Under the pieces are notes generated by a model. The model saw only the letters and a program-made list of their open reading frames with translations. It searched no databases and was not told where the DNA came from. Position numbers and translations under genes: made by a program. This document shows positions 1-6,075 of a DNA stretch of 30,128 nt, piece after piece (position 1 is the stretch's first letter; each line of letters opens with the position of its first letter). The DNA comes from JAGYLJ01 sp964383545 (GTDB taxonomy: Bacteria > Patescibacteriota > Minisyncoccia > Phycocordibacterales > UBA12079), in the NCBI GenBank assembly GCA_964383545.1, contig CAYLHD010000006.1, forward strand, positions 1 to 30,128. The letters are read 5' to 3'.

Positions 1-898
1 TTGTAGTAGTAGAAATAGAAGCTTCCGTAGCTGTTTTATTAAGTTTATCTAGATCTGATTTAATCAAATTAATAGGTATATAAAAATCATTCATGGATTT
101 AACTCCAATAATGTCACCCTCTAAATCAATAAGGAGTCCCATGGATAATTGAGAGTTAAGATTGGTTTCTATTTCTAGAATTGTAGTTTTTGCTTTTTCT
201 TCAGTAATAGCAGGAGTTGAAGTAGCAACTGGTAACTGACCTATTTTTAAGTTAGAAACAATTCCAGTCAAAACTATATTGGACTCTTCCCCACCCAAAG
301 AAATAACTGATTGACCTAGTTTAAGTGAATCTGAATTACCTAAATCTATTGGTGTGAAAACTGGTTGTTTATCATCGCTTTCAAGAAACTTCATATCCAA
401 TAAAGCAATTTCATTGTTAGGCAATACTTCGCTAACTTTCAATTTTAGTTTAGTATCGTTGAACAAAATAAAATACTCATCTGCATCTGGTGTGATTGAT
501 AGTTCATTACTATCCATCATTATTTTACCTTCATTTGAAATTACTATACCTAAACTAACAAATTTATCTGTCTGAATAATTTCACCTAACTCGTTTTCTG
601 TTTCAATTGACTTAAAAACTCTTACTAGAGATTCTGAATTCCTTTCAATGGCTTTGATAATAAAATCTTGATCACTGATAACAATGGTTTTAGTATTTTC
701 TATAATAGTAGCTTTTTGTTCTCCAGGAACAACACGCTCAACTGTTTTTTCTATCACTCGATGAACCGTATCAGTAATTACCTGAGGTGCTTGATTGACC
801 AAAGAAACTGTCACAATACCAGTAGCAATAGAAGTAACAAAACTTACCAAGAGAGTTAGTAGAACTATTTGGGTTTTGTTTAAACTTTCTATATCCAT
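1..898 (-). CDS. HtrA/trypsin-like serine protease homologue, probably inactive (partial, C-terminus off the left edge)
   Basis: An open frame runs from the ATG at 898-896 to the window edge, about 299 codons. Residues 10-32 form one membrane anchor, so the rest should be extracytoplasmic. The part aligned with the second half of the trypsin-like fold is recognisable: LGNSDSLKLGQSVISLGG, then TGIVSNLKIG, then LEGDIIGVKS, matching the HtrA pattern LGxSxxLxxGxxVxxxG...GIVS...GxVIGI. The catalytic features are degraded. The block that carries His in HtrA (ILTNNHVV) reads IMMDSNEL here. The Asp block (DLAVLKI) reads EIALLDM. The serine loop (GNSGGPL) reads LSMGLL. Only a serine is left, so I infer a pseudo-protease or sensor. 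The start is supported by a promoter with its -10 box 7 nt upstream. It is the last minus-strand gene after a hairpin-rich spacer. Confidence 0.7.
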   Translation of the reverse strand, partial: MDIESLNKTQIVLLTLLVSFVTSIATGIVTVSLVNQAPQVITDTVHRVIEKTVERVVPGEQKATIIENTKTIVISDQDFIIKAIERNSESLVRVFKSIETENELGEIIQTDKFVSLGIVISNEGKIMMDSNELSITPDADEYFILFNDTKLKLKVSEVLPNNEIALLDMKFLESDDKQPVFTPIDLGNSDSLKLGQSVISLGGEESNIVLTGIVSNLKIGQLPVATSTPAITEEKAKTTILEIETNLNSQLSMGLLIDLEGDIIGVKSMNDFYIPINLIKSDLDKLNKTATEASISTTT

Positions 899-905
899 AA
901 ACTAT

Positions 906-933
906 ATTATAAACGAAAATTTTTATTTATCAA
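906..933 (-). promoter_or_regulatory. Promoter of the HtrA-like gene, giving a leaderless mRNA
   Basis: On the minus strand there is a -35 box TTGATA (928-933), a 16-nt spacer and a perfect -10 box TATAAT (906-911). The -10 ends 7 nt before the ATG, so transcription should begin at or next to the start codon. Confidence 0.6.
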
Positions 934-1005
934 ATTTGTGAATTAATTAAATAAAAAATATGTGAAAGTTGAATAATTTGGAGGGATTGAACCTCTTCAG
1001 ATAAT

Positions 1006-1028
1006 CTGTGGAGGTCCAACCTCCACAG
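1006..1028. repeat. Perfect 10-bp hairpin in the spacer between the paralogue block and the HtrA-like gene
   Basis: CTGTGGAGGT (1006-1015), loop cca, ACCTCCACAG (1019-1028). The 899-1243 spacer has no gene. It also holds interleaved complements (AACTCC with GGAGTT, GCCACA with TGTGGT, 1044-1094) that could form a pseudoknot, and a CCTACTT/AAGTAGG hairpin at 1138-1157. Confidence 0.5.
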
Positions 1029-1163
1029 GTAATCTCTCGATATAACTCCTGATATTTAATTAATCGCCACAGAATGCTGGGAGTTTTGTGGTGGTTATAA
1101 CTTTTAAAGGTTTTTTATTAAATCTCAGTGTTTAAAGCCTACTTTCCAGCAAGTAGGTATTGG

Positions 1164-1198
1164 AATTAAAAAACCACTAAACTGAATAAATTTAGTGG
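1164..1198 (-). terminator. Intrinsic terminator of the paralogue operon
   Basis: On the minus strand CCACTAAA, a 9-nt loop, TTTAGTGG, then six T. It lies 46 nt after the stop codon of the last of the three paralogous genes. Confidence 0.75.
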
Positions 1199-1243
1199 TG
1201 GAAGTTTTTTAAAAGGTCTTCCCTACTTTTTTGAATCGAATCG

Positions 1244-1708
1244 TCAATTCTTTAAACAACGCACTGAAAATCCATGGGTTTGGTTACTTGCACTGCGGTA
1301 GACAGTCAAAGAGTCATAGTACAAAGTAAGTATACAAGCATTAGAACCAGGCCCAGACACAGAAGAGGACCAAAAATTCGTGTTTATGTCCAAATTATAG
1401 AAACTAGTATCAGTATAGCGGGTACCAGCGTAAATAATTTTTCCAAAATCTTCTTTTCTAAATTGGTTAAATTCCTTGTCAGTCGGTATTCTCTTACCGA
1501 CTTTTCCTGTCTCTCTCATCACTGAAGACCAGCTGAGTAACTGTTGACCGATTAATCTCTCATCAACCCCACCAACATATTCCCAGATATCCTTTTCAAA
1601 GTTTTGAAGATATGTAATTCCTTGATTGTTGATGAATTTATCCCAGCCTGTGGAATTAACTCGAAAGTTTTCCTTTTCCAACTGAAAAATTTTGTTTTCT
1701 TTGTTCAT
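1244..1708 (-). CDS. Fib_succ_major/C-type-lectin-fold protein, DGR-target-like, paralogue 1
   Basis: 154 aa with no signal peptide or membrane segment. The start at 1708 is chosen because GGGGGGAGG lies just upstream; a longer frame to 1738 would begin before it. The N-terminal half carries LEKENFRVNSTGW, DIWEYVGGVDERLIGQQLLSW and a PTDKEF element. The C-terminal half carries FWSSSVSG...GFSVRCLKN, the hallmark ending of Fib_succ_major (FISUMP)/FGE-like C-type lectin folds used by many diversity-generating retroelement targets. Between SSSVS and GFSVRC 27 residues differ strongly from the two upstream paralogues, and 21 of those 27 codons end in C or T, as expected if they derive from AAY template codons. 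It is last of three paralogues, followed by a terminator. Probably a ligand-binding protein; the ligand is unknown and cytoplasmic or exported location cannot be decided. Confidence 0.7.
   Translation of the reverse strand: MNKENKIFQLEKENFRVNSTGWDKFINNQGITYLQNFEKDIWEYVGGVDERLIGQQLLSWSSVMRETGKVGKRIPTDKEFNQFRKEDFGKIIYAGTRYTDTSFYNLDINTNFWSSSVSGPGSNACILTLYYDSLTVYRSASNQTHGFSVRCLKN
1274..1354 (-). other. Putative variable region of paralogue 1
   Basis: Codons between the conserved SSSVS and GFSVRC blocks. 21 of 27 codons are NNY. The flanks are conserved among the paralogues while this stretch is not. Confidence 0.45.
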
Positions 1709-1756
1709 TATTTCCTCCCCCCTCGACCTTAACTTCAAGGTGAGTTTAAAAAAGTT

Positions 1757-1936
1757 TAAAATCTGTATTATTTATCCTATCAGGACACTCTGACAGGATT
1801 TACTCTACTGAACTATTCAGCAGAGAATTTTTAAAAGAACTAGACTACTATTAAGATTTTAAATAACAAAAACTTAAAATCTTAATAATAGGGAGGAACT
1901 TGTTGAGTTCCTCCTTTTGGAATAATACAGATTTTA
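1757..1936 (-). promoter_or_regulatory. Structured intergenic leader, unit A (between paralogues 2 and 1)
   Basis: In RNA order on the minus strand: an outer arm (1921-1936) complementary to 1757-1772 (16 bp); hairpin I GGAGGAACT/AGTTCCTCC (1892-1914); hairpin II TTAAGATTTTAA/TTAAAATCTTAA (1851-1885); hairpin III around CTGAA/TTCAG (1804-1824); and an extra hairpin ATCCTaTCAG/CTGAcAGGAT (1774-1799) absent from the other two units. Unit B has the same plan with compensatory differences, so the structure appears selected. Confidence 0.6.
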
Positions 1937-1976
1937 GACAAAATGTTTTAAGGAGTTGTCGTATCTCCTTGGGTTG

Positions 1977-2447
1977 CTAGTCTTTAATACAACGAACGGA
2001 AAAGCCGTAAGCTTGGTTATCCATATAACGGCGAACAATCGCACGACCAGAACCTAAATAACGACTCCAAGCATTACCGCCTGAAACAGAAGACGACCAA
2101 CAACTTAAACTCGTACCTAAATCGTAAAAATTAGTATCAATACCACGAGTACCAGAAAAAACTTTTTTTAAATTAAGATTTTTTCCACCAGCTGTTAATA
2201 TATCCCATTCCTCATCAGTTGGCATCTTTTTACCAGCTTTTTCAGTTTCCCGCATGGCAGCTGACCAAGTAAACAGTTGTTGGTTAACCAGTTCATCAGG
2301 CACTCCGTCAACATACTCCCAAATGTCCCTTGCAGGACTTTCGAGAAAATGAATTTTTCGTTTGGTATCAATCTGCTTCCAACCAGAAGAATCAACTTTA
2401 AAGTTCTCTTCTTCTAATTGGATCATCTTAATTTTTTTCTTTTCCAT
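1977..2447 (-). CDS. Fib_succ_major/C-type-lectin-fold protein, DGR-target-like, paralogue 2
   Basis: 156 aa. The start at 2447 has a strong ribosome binding site, AAAGGAG, a few bases upstream. The order of elements is LEEENFKVDSSGW, DIWEYVDGVPDELVNQQLFTW, AAMRETEKAGKKMPTDEEW (a standard FISUMP block, PTDEEW), FSGTRGIDTNFYDLG, CWSSSVSG, then the variable stretch and GFSVRCIKD. In the 25 codons between SSSVS and GFSVRC, 20 end in C or T; the exceptions encode Q, M, A, L and W. Paralogues 2 and 3 agree closely up to the TR..FY.LG block and diverge in the variable stretch. Third-position differences in conserved blocks show the copies are old, not one recent duplication. Likely a displayed or secreted binding protein by family analogy; no export signal is seen. 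Confidence 0.72.
   Translation of the reverse strand: MEKKKIKMIQLEEENFKVDSSGWKQIDTKRKIHFLESPARDIWEYVDGVPDELVNQQLFTWSAAMRETEKAGKKMPTDEEWDILTAGGKNLNLKKVFSGTRGIDTNFYDLGTSLSCWSSSVSGGNAWSRYLGSGRAIVRRYMDNQAYGFSVRCIKD
1978..2000 (-). other. Conserved 3' end of the variable region (GFSVRC-K block), paralogue 2
   Basis: This block, the only near-invariant 3' segment in all three genes, is where an initiation-of-mutagenic-homing site would lie if these are DGR targets. A hairpin AAGGAG/CTCCTT follows the stop codon of paralogue 3 (2638-2658) and the same hairpin follows paralogue 2 (1950-1970). Confidence 0.25.
2007..2081 (-). other. Putative variable region of paralogue 2
   Basis: 25 codons between SSSVS and GFSVRC; 20 are NNY. 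Residues include a run of Arg, Tyr, Gly and Ser typical of adenine-mutagenised AAY codons. Confidence 0.45.
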
Positions 2448-2471
2448 TACTTTCTCCTTTTAGAAAAAATT

Positions 2472-2626
2472 TAAAATTTGTATTATTTACTCTACTGAAA
2501 TATTCAGTAAAGAATTTTTAAAAGAACTAGACTACTATAAGATTTCAAATAATAAAAACTTAAAATCTTAATAATAGGGAGGAACTCAACGAGTTCCTCC
2601 TTTTGGATAAAATAATACAAATTTTA
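2472..2626 (-). promoter_or_regulatory. Structured intergenic leader, unit B (between paralogues 3 and 2)
   Basis: Same plan as unit A. Outer arms 2611-2626 and 2472-2487 pair over 16 bp. The single base that differs from unit A in one arm (C to T) is matched by the complementary change in the other (G to A). Hairpin I is GGAGGAACTC/GAGTTCCTCC (2578-2600, 10 bp), hairpin II is near 2538-2571, hairpin III is TACTGAA/TTCAGTA (2493-2509). Confidence 0.6.
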
Positions 2627-2666
2627 GACAAAGTGTTAAGGAGTTGTCATATCTCCTTGGGAATTG

Positions 2667-3242
2667 TTAATCCTTGAGACAGCGAACAGAGAAACCAAGC
2701 CCTTGAATGCGCAAACAACGATAGACAATAGAATAACTGGAAAATAGATTGCGCGCCCAGCCATAGGAGCAAGACACAGAAGAAGACCAGAAGTACGTCT
2801 CTGTGCCCAAACTGTAGAAAATAGAATTAAGGTCGCGAATACCAGGAAAAACTTTTTTCAAACTGAAACTGAAATTCTTTTTATCCTTTAAGACATTCCA
2901 CTCTTCATCAGTTGGCATCCGCTTGCCAGCTTTCTCGGTCTCCCGCATAGCGGCTGACCATGTAAACAGTTGCTGGCCAATCAAATCTTCACTTACTCCG
3001 CTGACATACTCCCATATGTCCTCTCCAGGATTTTCCAGATATGTAATCTCTCGCTTGTCAGTCTTTTTTTTCCAACCGGAATGATTAACATGAAAATTCT
3101 TCTCTTCCAAATTAAATATCTGGGAAGAAATTTCTTTCTCTTTCTTAGCTTTTAATAATCTTTTGAGTTCTGATACTTTAACTTTGCCAGCCATCTCACT
3201 CTTTGAACTAACTAAAAACTTTTTACTCTTTTTCTTTTCCAT
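2667..3242 (-). CDS. Fib_succ_major/C-type-lectin-fold protein, DGR-target-like, paralogue 3
   Basis: 191 aa, first of the three paralogues in the operon. The start at 3242 has GAGGAGG just upstream. It has an extra Lys-rich N-terminus of about 40 residues (MEKKKSKKFLVSSKSEM...), which the other two lack, before the shared LEEKNFHVNHSGW. Then follow DIWEYVSGVSEDLIGQQLFTW, RMPTDEEWNVL, FPGIRDLNSIFYSLG, FWSSSVS and GFSVRCLKD. The variable stretch has 25 codons, 19 of them NNY, including two Cys that neither other copy has at those positions. The basic N-terminus could be a nucleic-acid or surface-binding tail; this is a guess. Operon and structured leader are as for its neighbours. Confidence 0.7.
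   Translation of the reverse strand: MEKKKSKKFLVSSKSEMAGKVKVSELKRLLKAKKEKEISSQIFNLEEKNFHVNHSGWKKKTDKREITYLENPGEDIWEYVSGVSEDLIGQQLFTWSAAMRETEKAGKRMPTDEEWNVLKDKKNFSFSLKKVFPGIRDLNSIFYSLGTETYFWSSSVSCSYGWARNLFSSYSIVYRCLRIQGLGFSVRCLKD
2697..2771 (-). other. Putative variable region of paralogue 3
   Basis: 25 codons between SSSVS and GFSVRC; 19 are NNY. Confidence 0.45.
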
Positions 3243-3266
3243 TATTTCCTCCTCTTAGAAAAAATT

Positions 3267-3401
3267 TAAAATCTGTATTATTTACTTTATCAGCTTATCT
3301 GATAAAGAATTTTTTAAAAGAACTAAGCTACTATAAGATTTTAAATAATAAAAACTTAAAATCTTAATAATAGGGAGGAACTCGTTGAGTTGAGCTCCTC
3401 C
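3267..3401 (-). promoter_or_regulatory. Structured leader, unit C (upstream of paralogue 3)
   Basis: Contains hairpin I GGAGGAACTC/GAGCTCCTCC (3374-3401, one mismatch), hairpin II (TTAAAATCTTA with TAAGATTTTAA, 3332-3366) and hairpin III CTTTATCAG/CTGATAAAG (3285-3307, perfect 9 bp). The loop and stem sequence of hairpin III differ from units A and B while pairing is kept. The outer right arm seen in A and B is absent here, where the preceding gene is not a paralogue. Confidence 0.55.
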
Positions 3402-3439
3402 TTTTGAACTTTGAATCAGGAAGATTTAAATTGAGTTTA

Positions 3440-3571
3440 CTATCCCCACCAGGATAAGAATCCTGGCTCATTAACTTCTACTACGAGGACACATATGCAT
3501 CCAAAAACGAAAAACCCGAGGATAAAAGTAACAATATTAAATTTCTTAAAAAATTTATTAATTTTTTCCAT
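3440..3571 (-). CDS. Small single-pass membrane protein, 43 aa, function unknown
   Basis: This short frame reads MEKINKFFKKFNIVTFILGF and continues with a hydrophobic segment (about residues 13-31) ending in EVNEPGFLSWWG and a TAG stop. A strong ribosome binding site (AAGGGGG) lies directly upstream, and the start is only 9 nt after the stop of the upstream small membrane gene, so the two are translated from one mRNA. The basic N-terminus suggests N-in topology with a short Trp-rich tail outside. I do not recognise the family. The context, first cistrons of the operon carrying the DGR-like binding proteins, suggests a membrane partner, but that is inference. Confidence 0.6.
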   Translation of the reverse strand: MEKINKFFKKFNIVTFILGFFVFGCICVLVVEVNEPGFLSWWG

Positions 3572-3580
3572 TTTTCCCCC

Positions 3581-3790
3581 TTAACCCTTATGATGTTTAG
3601 TAAATTTTTTGAAACTAACTTTTCTTGTCTTCGTTATAGCAAAAGCTATAACCAAGATTATCAACCCCGACATAATAAGAATTCCTGCAAAAATAAATAA
3701 ATTTAACTCAAAACCTATTACAAGGACAAAAAGTCCAAGGATGATTATGATAATACCGATTTCCCTAAGATACTGATCAATTTTTTTCAT
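3581..3790 (-). CDS. Small two-helix membrane protein, 69 aa, function unknown
   Basis: The start at 3790 (MKKIDQYLREIG) is preferred because AGGGAG lies 7 nt upstream; a longer frame from 3871 lacks such a site. There are two strongly hydrophobic stretches (about residues 12-28 and 33-55) separated by ELNLF, and a basic tail ending KKFTKHHKG, which predicts both termini in the cytoplasm. It heads the operon after a 390-nt leader full of hairpins. It matches no family I recognise. Confidence 0.6.
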   Translation of the reverse strand: MKKIDQYLREIGIIIIILGLFVLVIGFELNLFIFAGILIMSGLIILVIAFAITKTRKVSFKKFTKHHKG

Positions 3791-3980
3791 TTTTTTCTCC
3801 CTGTCCTCCCTAGCTTTAGCATAGAAGAACTCTAAAGTTTTAGTTAAATATTTTAGACTTTTTATTACCACCTTTTAAATAACCAATAAATAATTACCTA
3901 AAAGGTAGTAATAAATTAACTTAAATAAGAAAAATCTATATTCTGATTCAATTTTAAAGAACATTCTCATTTTACTGAGA

Positions 3981-4020
3981 GAGTGTTGGAAACAAAGGGT
4001 TTTCTTTGTTTCCAACACTC
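3981..4020. repeat. Leader hairpin, perfect 17-bp stem
   Basis: GAGTGTTGGAAACAAAG, a 6-nt loop, and its exact complement at 4004-4020. No T-run follows on either strand, so it is not a standard terminator. Confidence 0.75.
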
Positions 4021-4032
4021 TGAAAATAAAAT

Positions 4033-4077
4033 AGTCGCAAAACAAGTTTCTTCAAAAAAAGAAGTCATTTTGCGACT
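4033..4077. repeat. Leader hairpin, AGTCGCAAAA/TTTTGCGACT
   Basis: Outer stem of 10 bp (4033-4042 with 4068-4077) and inner stem CTTC/GAAG around seven A. Confidence 0.7.
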
Positions 4078-4078
4078 G

Positions 4079-4118
4079 GTTTGTGTAAATAAGCCTTATT
4101 TTGCTTATTTATACAAAC
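4079..4118. repeat. Leader hairpin, 16-bp stem with one G-T pair
   Basis: 4079-4094 pairs with 4103-4118 around an 8-nt loop. With the two preceding hairpins it fills 140 bp of the 4181-3791 leader. The rest of the 3791-4303 spacer holds only the promoter and another imperfect stem (4157-4188). Confidence 0.7.
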
Positions 4119-4187
4119 TCCTTCCTCAAAGAATTTATTTACTCTATTAGAGCATTTTGACAGGGTTCTATCGTTAACTCTGTTCAA

Positions 4188-4216
4188 ACTGTAACATCTG
4201 GTATTTTATTTGTCAA
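4188..4216 (-). promoter_or_regulatory. Promoter of the small-membrane-protein/DGR-like operon
   Basis: A perfect -35 TTGACA (4211-4216), a 17-nt spacer and -10 TACAGT (4188-4193). Transcription would start near 4181, giving an untranslated leader of about 390 nt. Confidence 0.55.
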
Positions 4217-4303
4217 GGGTTAAGAAAGGAAACAAAATAAAGTCTGACTACCAACAAACAGGCCTTACCTTCTTAATTGAGTAACTTAATTACTTAATTT
4301 AGT

Positions 4304-5485
4304 TTAAATTTCAATAATTGGATTACAAATTTCAACAAGAGATTTAATAACATAATCAATAGCTTTCTTATTAGTTGATCTACCAAAAGTAAAACGAATC
4401 GAACTTTTAGAAAGACCTTCATCATGGCCAAGTGAATCAATAACGTAGGAAGATTTTTCTTTCAAACAAGCCGACTTGGTTGAACAAGCAATCCCCCTTT
4501 GATCTAATTGGATAACAAGAAATTCATTATCTTTCCCCGGAAAAGAAATATTCACATTGTTGGGCAAACGTTTTTCTGAACTACCATTTAATATAGTCCC
4601 CGGTATCTTTTCCAAAACTTCTTTAATAAAGTAATCTCTTAATTTTGTTAAGCGCTCACTCTCACTACTTTTTTCTTGCTCAGCTAACTCAAGAGCTTTA
4701 GCGAAACCAACAATAAGAGGAACATTCTCAGTCCCCGGTCGCAGACCACCTTCCTGACTACCACCAATGATCAAAGGATTAATTTCAATCCCCTTTCTTA
4801 CGTACAAAGCTCCCACTCCTTTAGGACCGTAAATCTTTTGAGCATCAAAACTCATCAGATCAACTTTTAATTTTCCTAAATTGATTGGCAAGAATAACAA
4901 AGCTTGAGCGGCATCACTATGGAGGACAGGAAAGATCGAAGACTCTTCCTGTCCTTTCTTAAAACTTCTAATTATTTTTGTTACTTCGATTAAAGGTTGA
5001 ATGGTTCCGATTTCGTTATTAACATACATTATCGAAATCAAAACAGTTTGAGGTGTTAAAATTTCTTCTAGTTGTTTTAAATCAACAATACCTTCCGAGT
5101 CAATTTCTAGATAACTAACCTTAACTCCCTTTTTTTCAAAATACTTAAAACACTGTAAAGCTGAAGGGTGTTCAAAAACAGTCGTGATCAAATGCATATC
5201 TTCAAATTTTCTTCCCTCTTCACTTAATCTGTTAACCACACCAAAAACAGCTAGATTATTAGCTTCTGTACCCCCAGAATTGAAAACAATCTCATTAGGA
5301 TATGCTCCTAAATAGCCAGCTATCTTATCTCTAGACTGATCAACAGTATCCTTAGCAATAACACCCTCCTGATGAATTGCCCCTGGATTTCCAAAATTAA
5401 CGTCCCAAAAGCTATCCATGGCTTCTTTAACCTCTTTTCTGACTGGCGTGGAGGCTGCATGATCTAAATAAATTCTTTTTAACAT
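4304..5485 (-). CDS. Cysteine desulfurase, NifS/IscS family
   Basis: 393 aa, full length. A PLP-dependent fold-type I enzyme that takes sulfur from cysteine to make an enzyme persulfide for Fe-S clusters or tRNA thiolation. Visible features: YLDHAAST at 6-13, SGGTEANN at 70-77, EHP with the PLP-stacking His106, HSDAAQ at 189-194, and the PLP lysine K217 in SFDAQKIYGPKGVGALY. The usual SxHK motif reads DAQK here (Q216 in place of His). The persulfide cysteine is most likely C340 in KSAC, in the position of the family's GSAC. No scaffold (IscU) or MnmA gene is next to it in the window. The start is supported by a promoter whose -10 ends 6 nt before the ATG. It diverges from the DUF4446-infB-rbfA operon. 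Confidence 0.9.
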   Translation of the reverse strand: MLKRIYLDHAASTPVRKEVKEAMDSFWDVNFGNPGAIHQEGVIAKDTVDQSRDKIAGYLGAYPNEIVFNSGGTEANNLAVFGVVNRLSEEGRKFEDMHLITTVFEHPSALQCFKYFEKKGVKVSYLEIDSEGIVDLKQLEEILTPQTVLISIMYVNNEIGTIQPLIEVTKIIRSFKKGQEESSIFPVLHSDAAQALLFLPINLGKLKVDLMSFDAQKIYGPKGVGALYVRKGIEINPLIIGGSQEGGLRPGTENVPLIVGFAKALELAEQEKSSESERLTKLRDYFIKEVLEKIPGTILNGSSEKRLPNNVNISFPGKDNEFLVIQLDQRGIACSTKSACLKEKSSYVIDSLGHDEGLSKSSIRFTFGRSTNKKAIDYVIKSLVEICNPIIEI

Positions 5486-5491
5486 TTTTAT

Positions 5492-5520
5492 ATATTAGCA
5501 CTTTTTTAGGTTGATGTAAA
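5492..5520 (-). promoter_or_regulatory. Promoter of the cysteine desulfurase gene (leaderless)
   Basis: -35 TTTACA (5515-5520), 17-nt spacer, -10 TAATAT (5492-5497), ATG 6 nt after the -10. Confidence 0.6.
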
Positions 5521-5567
5521 TATAAATTATTAGAGTAAGACAAAACTTCACCCTATTTGTTGCTAAA

Positions 5568-5595
5568 TTGCAAAAAAGCTCTTGTAGTGTATAAT
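5568..5595 (+). promoter_or_regulatory. Promoter of the DUF4446-infB-rbfA operon (near-leaderless)
   Basis: -35 TTGCAA (5568-5573), 16-nt spacer, perfect -10 TATAAT (5590-5595), ATG 9 nt further. It decides for the start at 5605 over an in-frame ATG at 5557 that lies upstream of the promoter. Confidence 0.65.
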
Positions 5596-5604
5596 TTCAA
5601 GCAT

Positions 5605-6072
5605 ATGATTTTCACTACAGAAGAAATTGTTTTTTATGCTCTCATCAGTTTCAGCGCTCTAATTTTAGCTTGGTTAGTTAGATTGGAAGTCAAAAGTAAA
5701 GACATTGCTATTATGAAAGATAAGGAAAGTCTTAGAAATAAGCTGAACTCTATCGAGAATAAATTAGAAGATTTACATAAATTTGGTGACAAAACTGTTG
5801 GAAAAATGCAAAATCTAGAAAGTAAGCTAGGAAACAATCTACAAAATGTTGAAGTTATCAGATTTAACCCTTTTAAAAATGATGGTGTAGGTGGTGATCA
5901 AAGTTTTGCCACAACTCTATTAAATAAAAAAGGTAATGGTGTAATAATATCAAGTCTCTATGCAAGAGAGAATGTCAGAGTTTTTGCTAAACCAATCGAA
6001 AACTGGGAATCAAAATATGAGTTATCAGAAGAAGAAAAAACTGTTTTGAATAAAACAAGAGCACAAATTTAA
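5605..6072 (+). CDS. DUF4446 family membrane-anchored protein
   Basis: 155 aa from the ATG at 5605. A single N-terminal membrane segment (about residues 7-23, FYALISFSALILAWLV), then a charged helical part, then the family core with RFNPFKNDGVGGDQSFATTL, NGVIISSLYAREN and the Ser/Glu-rich end YELSEEEKTVL. This pattern (R-NPF-D-G-GDQSF and NGVV-SL-RE) is typical of DUF4446, whose function is unknown. It is the first gene before infB, with 3 nt between the stop and the infB start, so the two should be translationally coupled. Confidence 0.8.
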   Translation: MIFTTEEIVFYALISFSALILAWLVRLEVKSKDIAIMKDKESLRNKLNSIENKLEDLHKFGDKTVGKMQNLESKLGNNLQNVEVIRFNPFKNDGVGGDQSFATTLLNKKGNGVIISSLYARENVRVFAKPIENWESKYELSEEEKTVLNKTRAQI

Positions 6073-6075
6073 TTT

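Noticed and set aside
1003..1230. Possible DGR template repeat
   Set aside because: No stretch resembles the GFSVRC 3' block or an AAY-rich version of the variable regions. No reverse transcriptase frame is found anywhere in the window.
1244..1246. UGA recoded as glycine, as in some CPR lineages
   Set aside because: UGA works as a stop for paralogue 1, and all core genes translate at full length under the standard code.
1739..3420. Integron attC sites between the tandem genes
   Set aside because: The repeats are palindromic, but I see no paired RYYYAAC/GTTRRRY core sites and no integron integrase; the genes are paralogues, not mixed cassettes.
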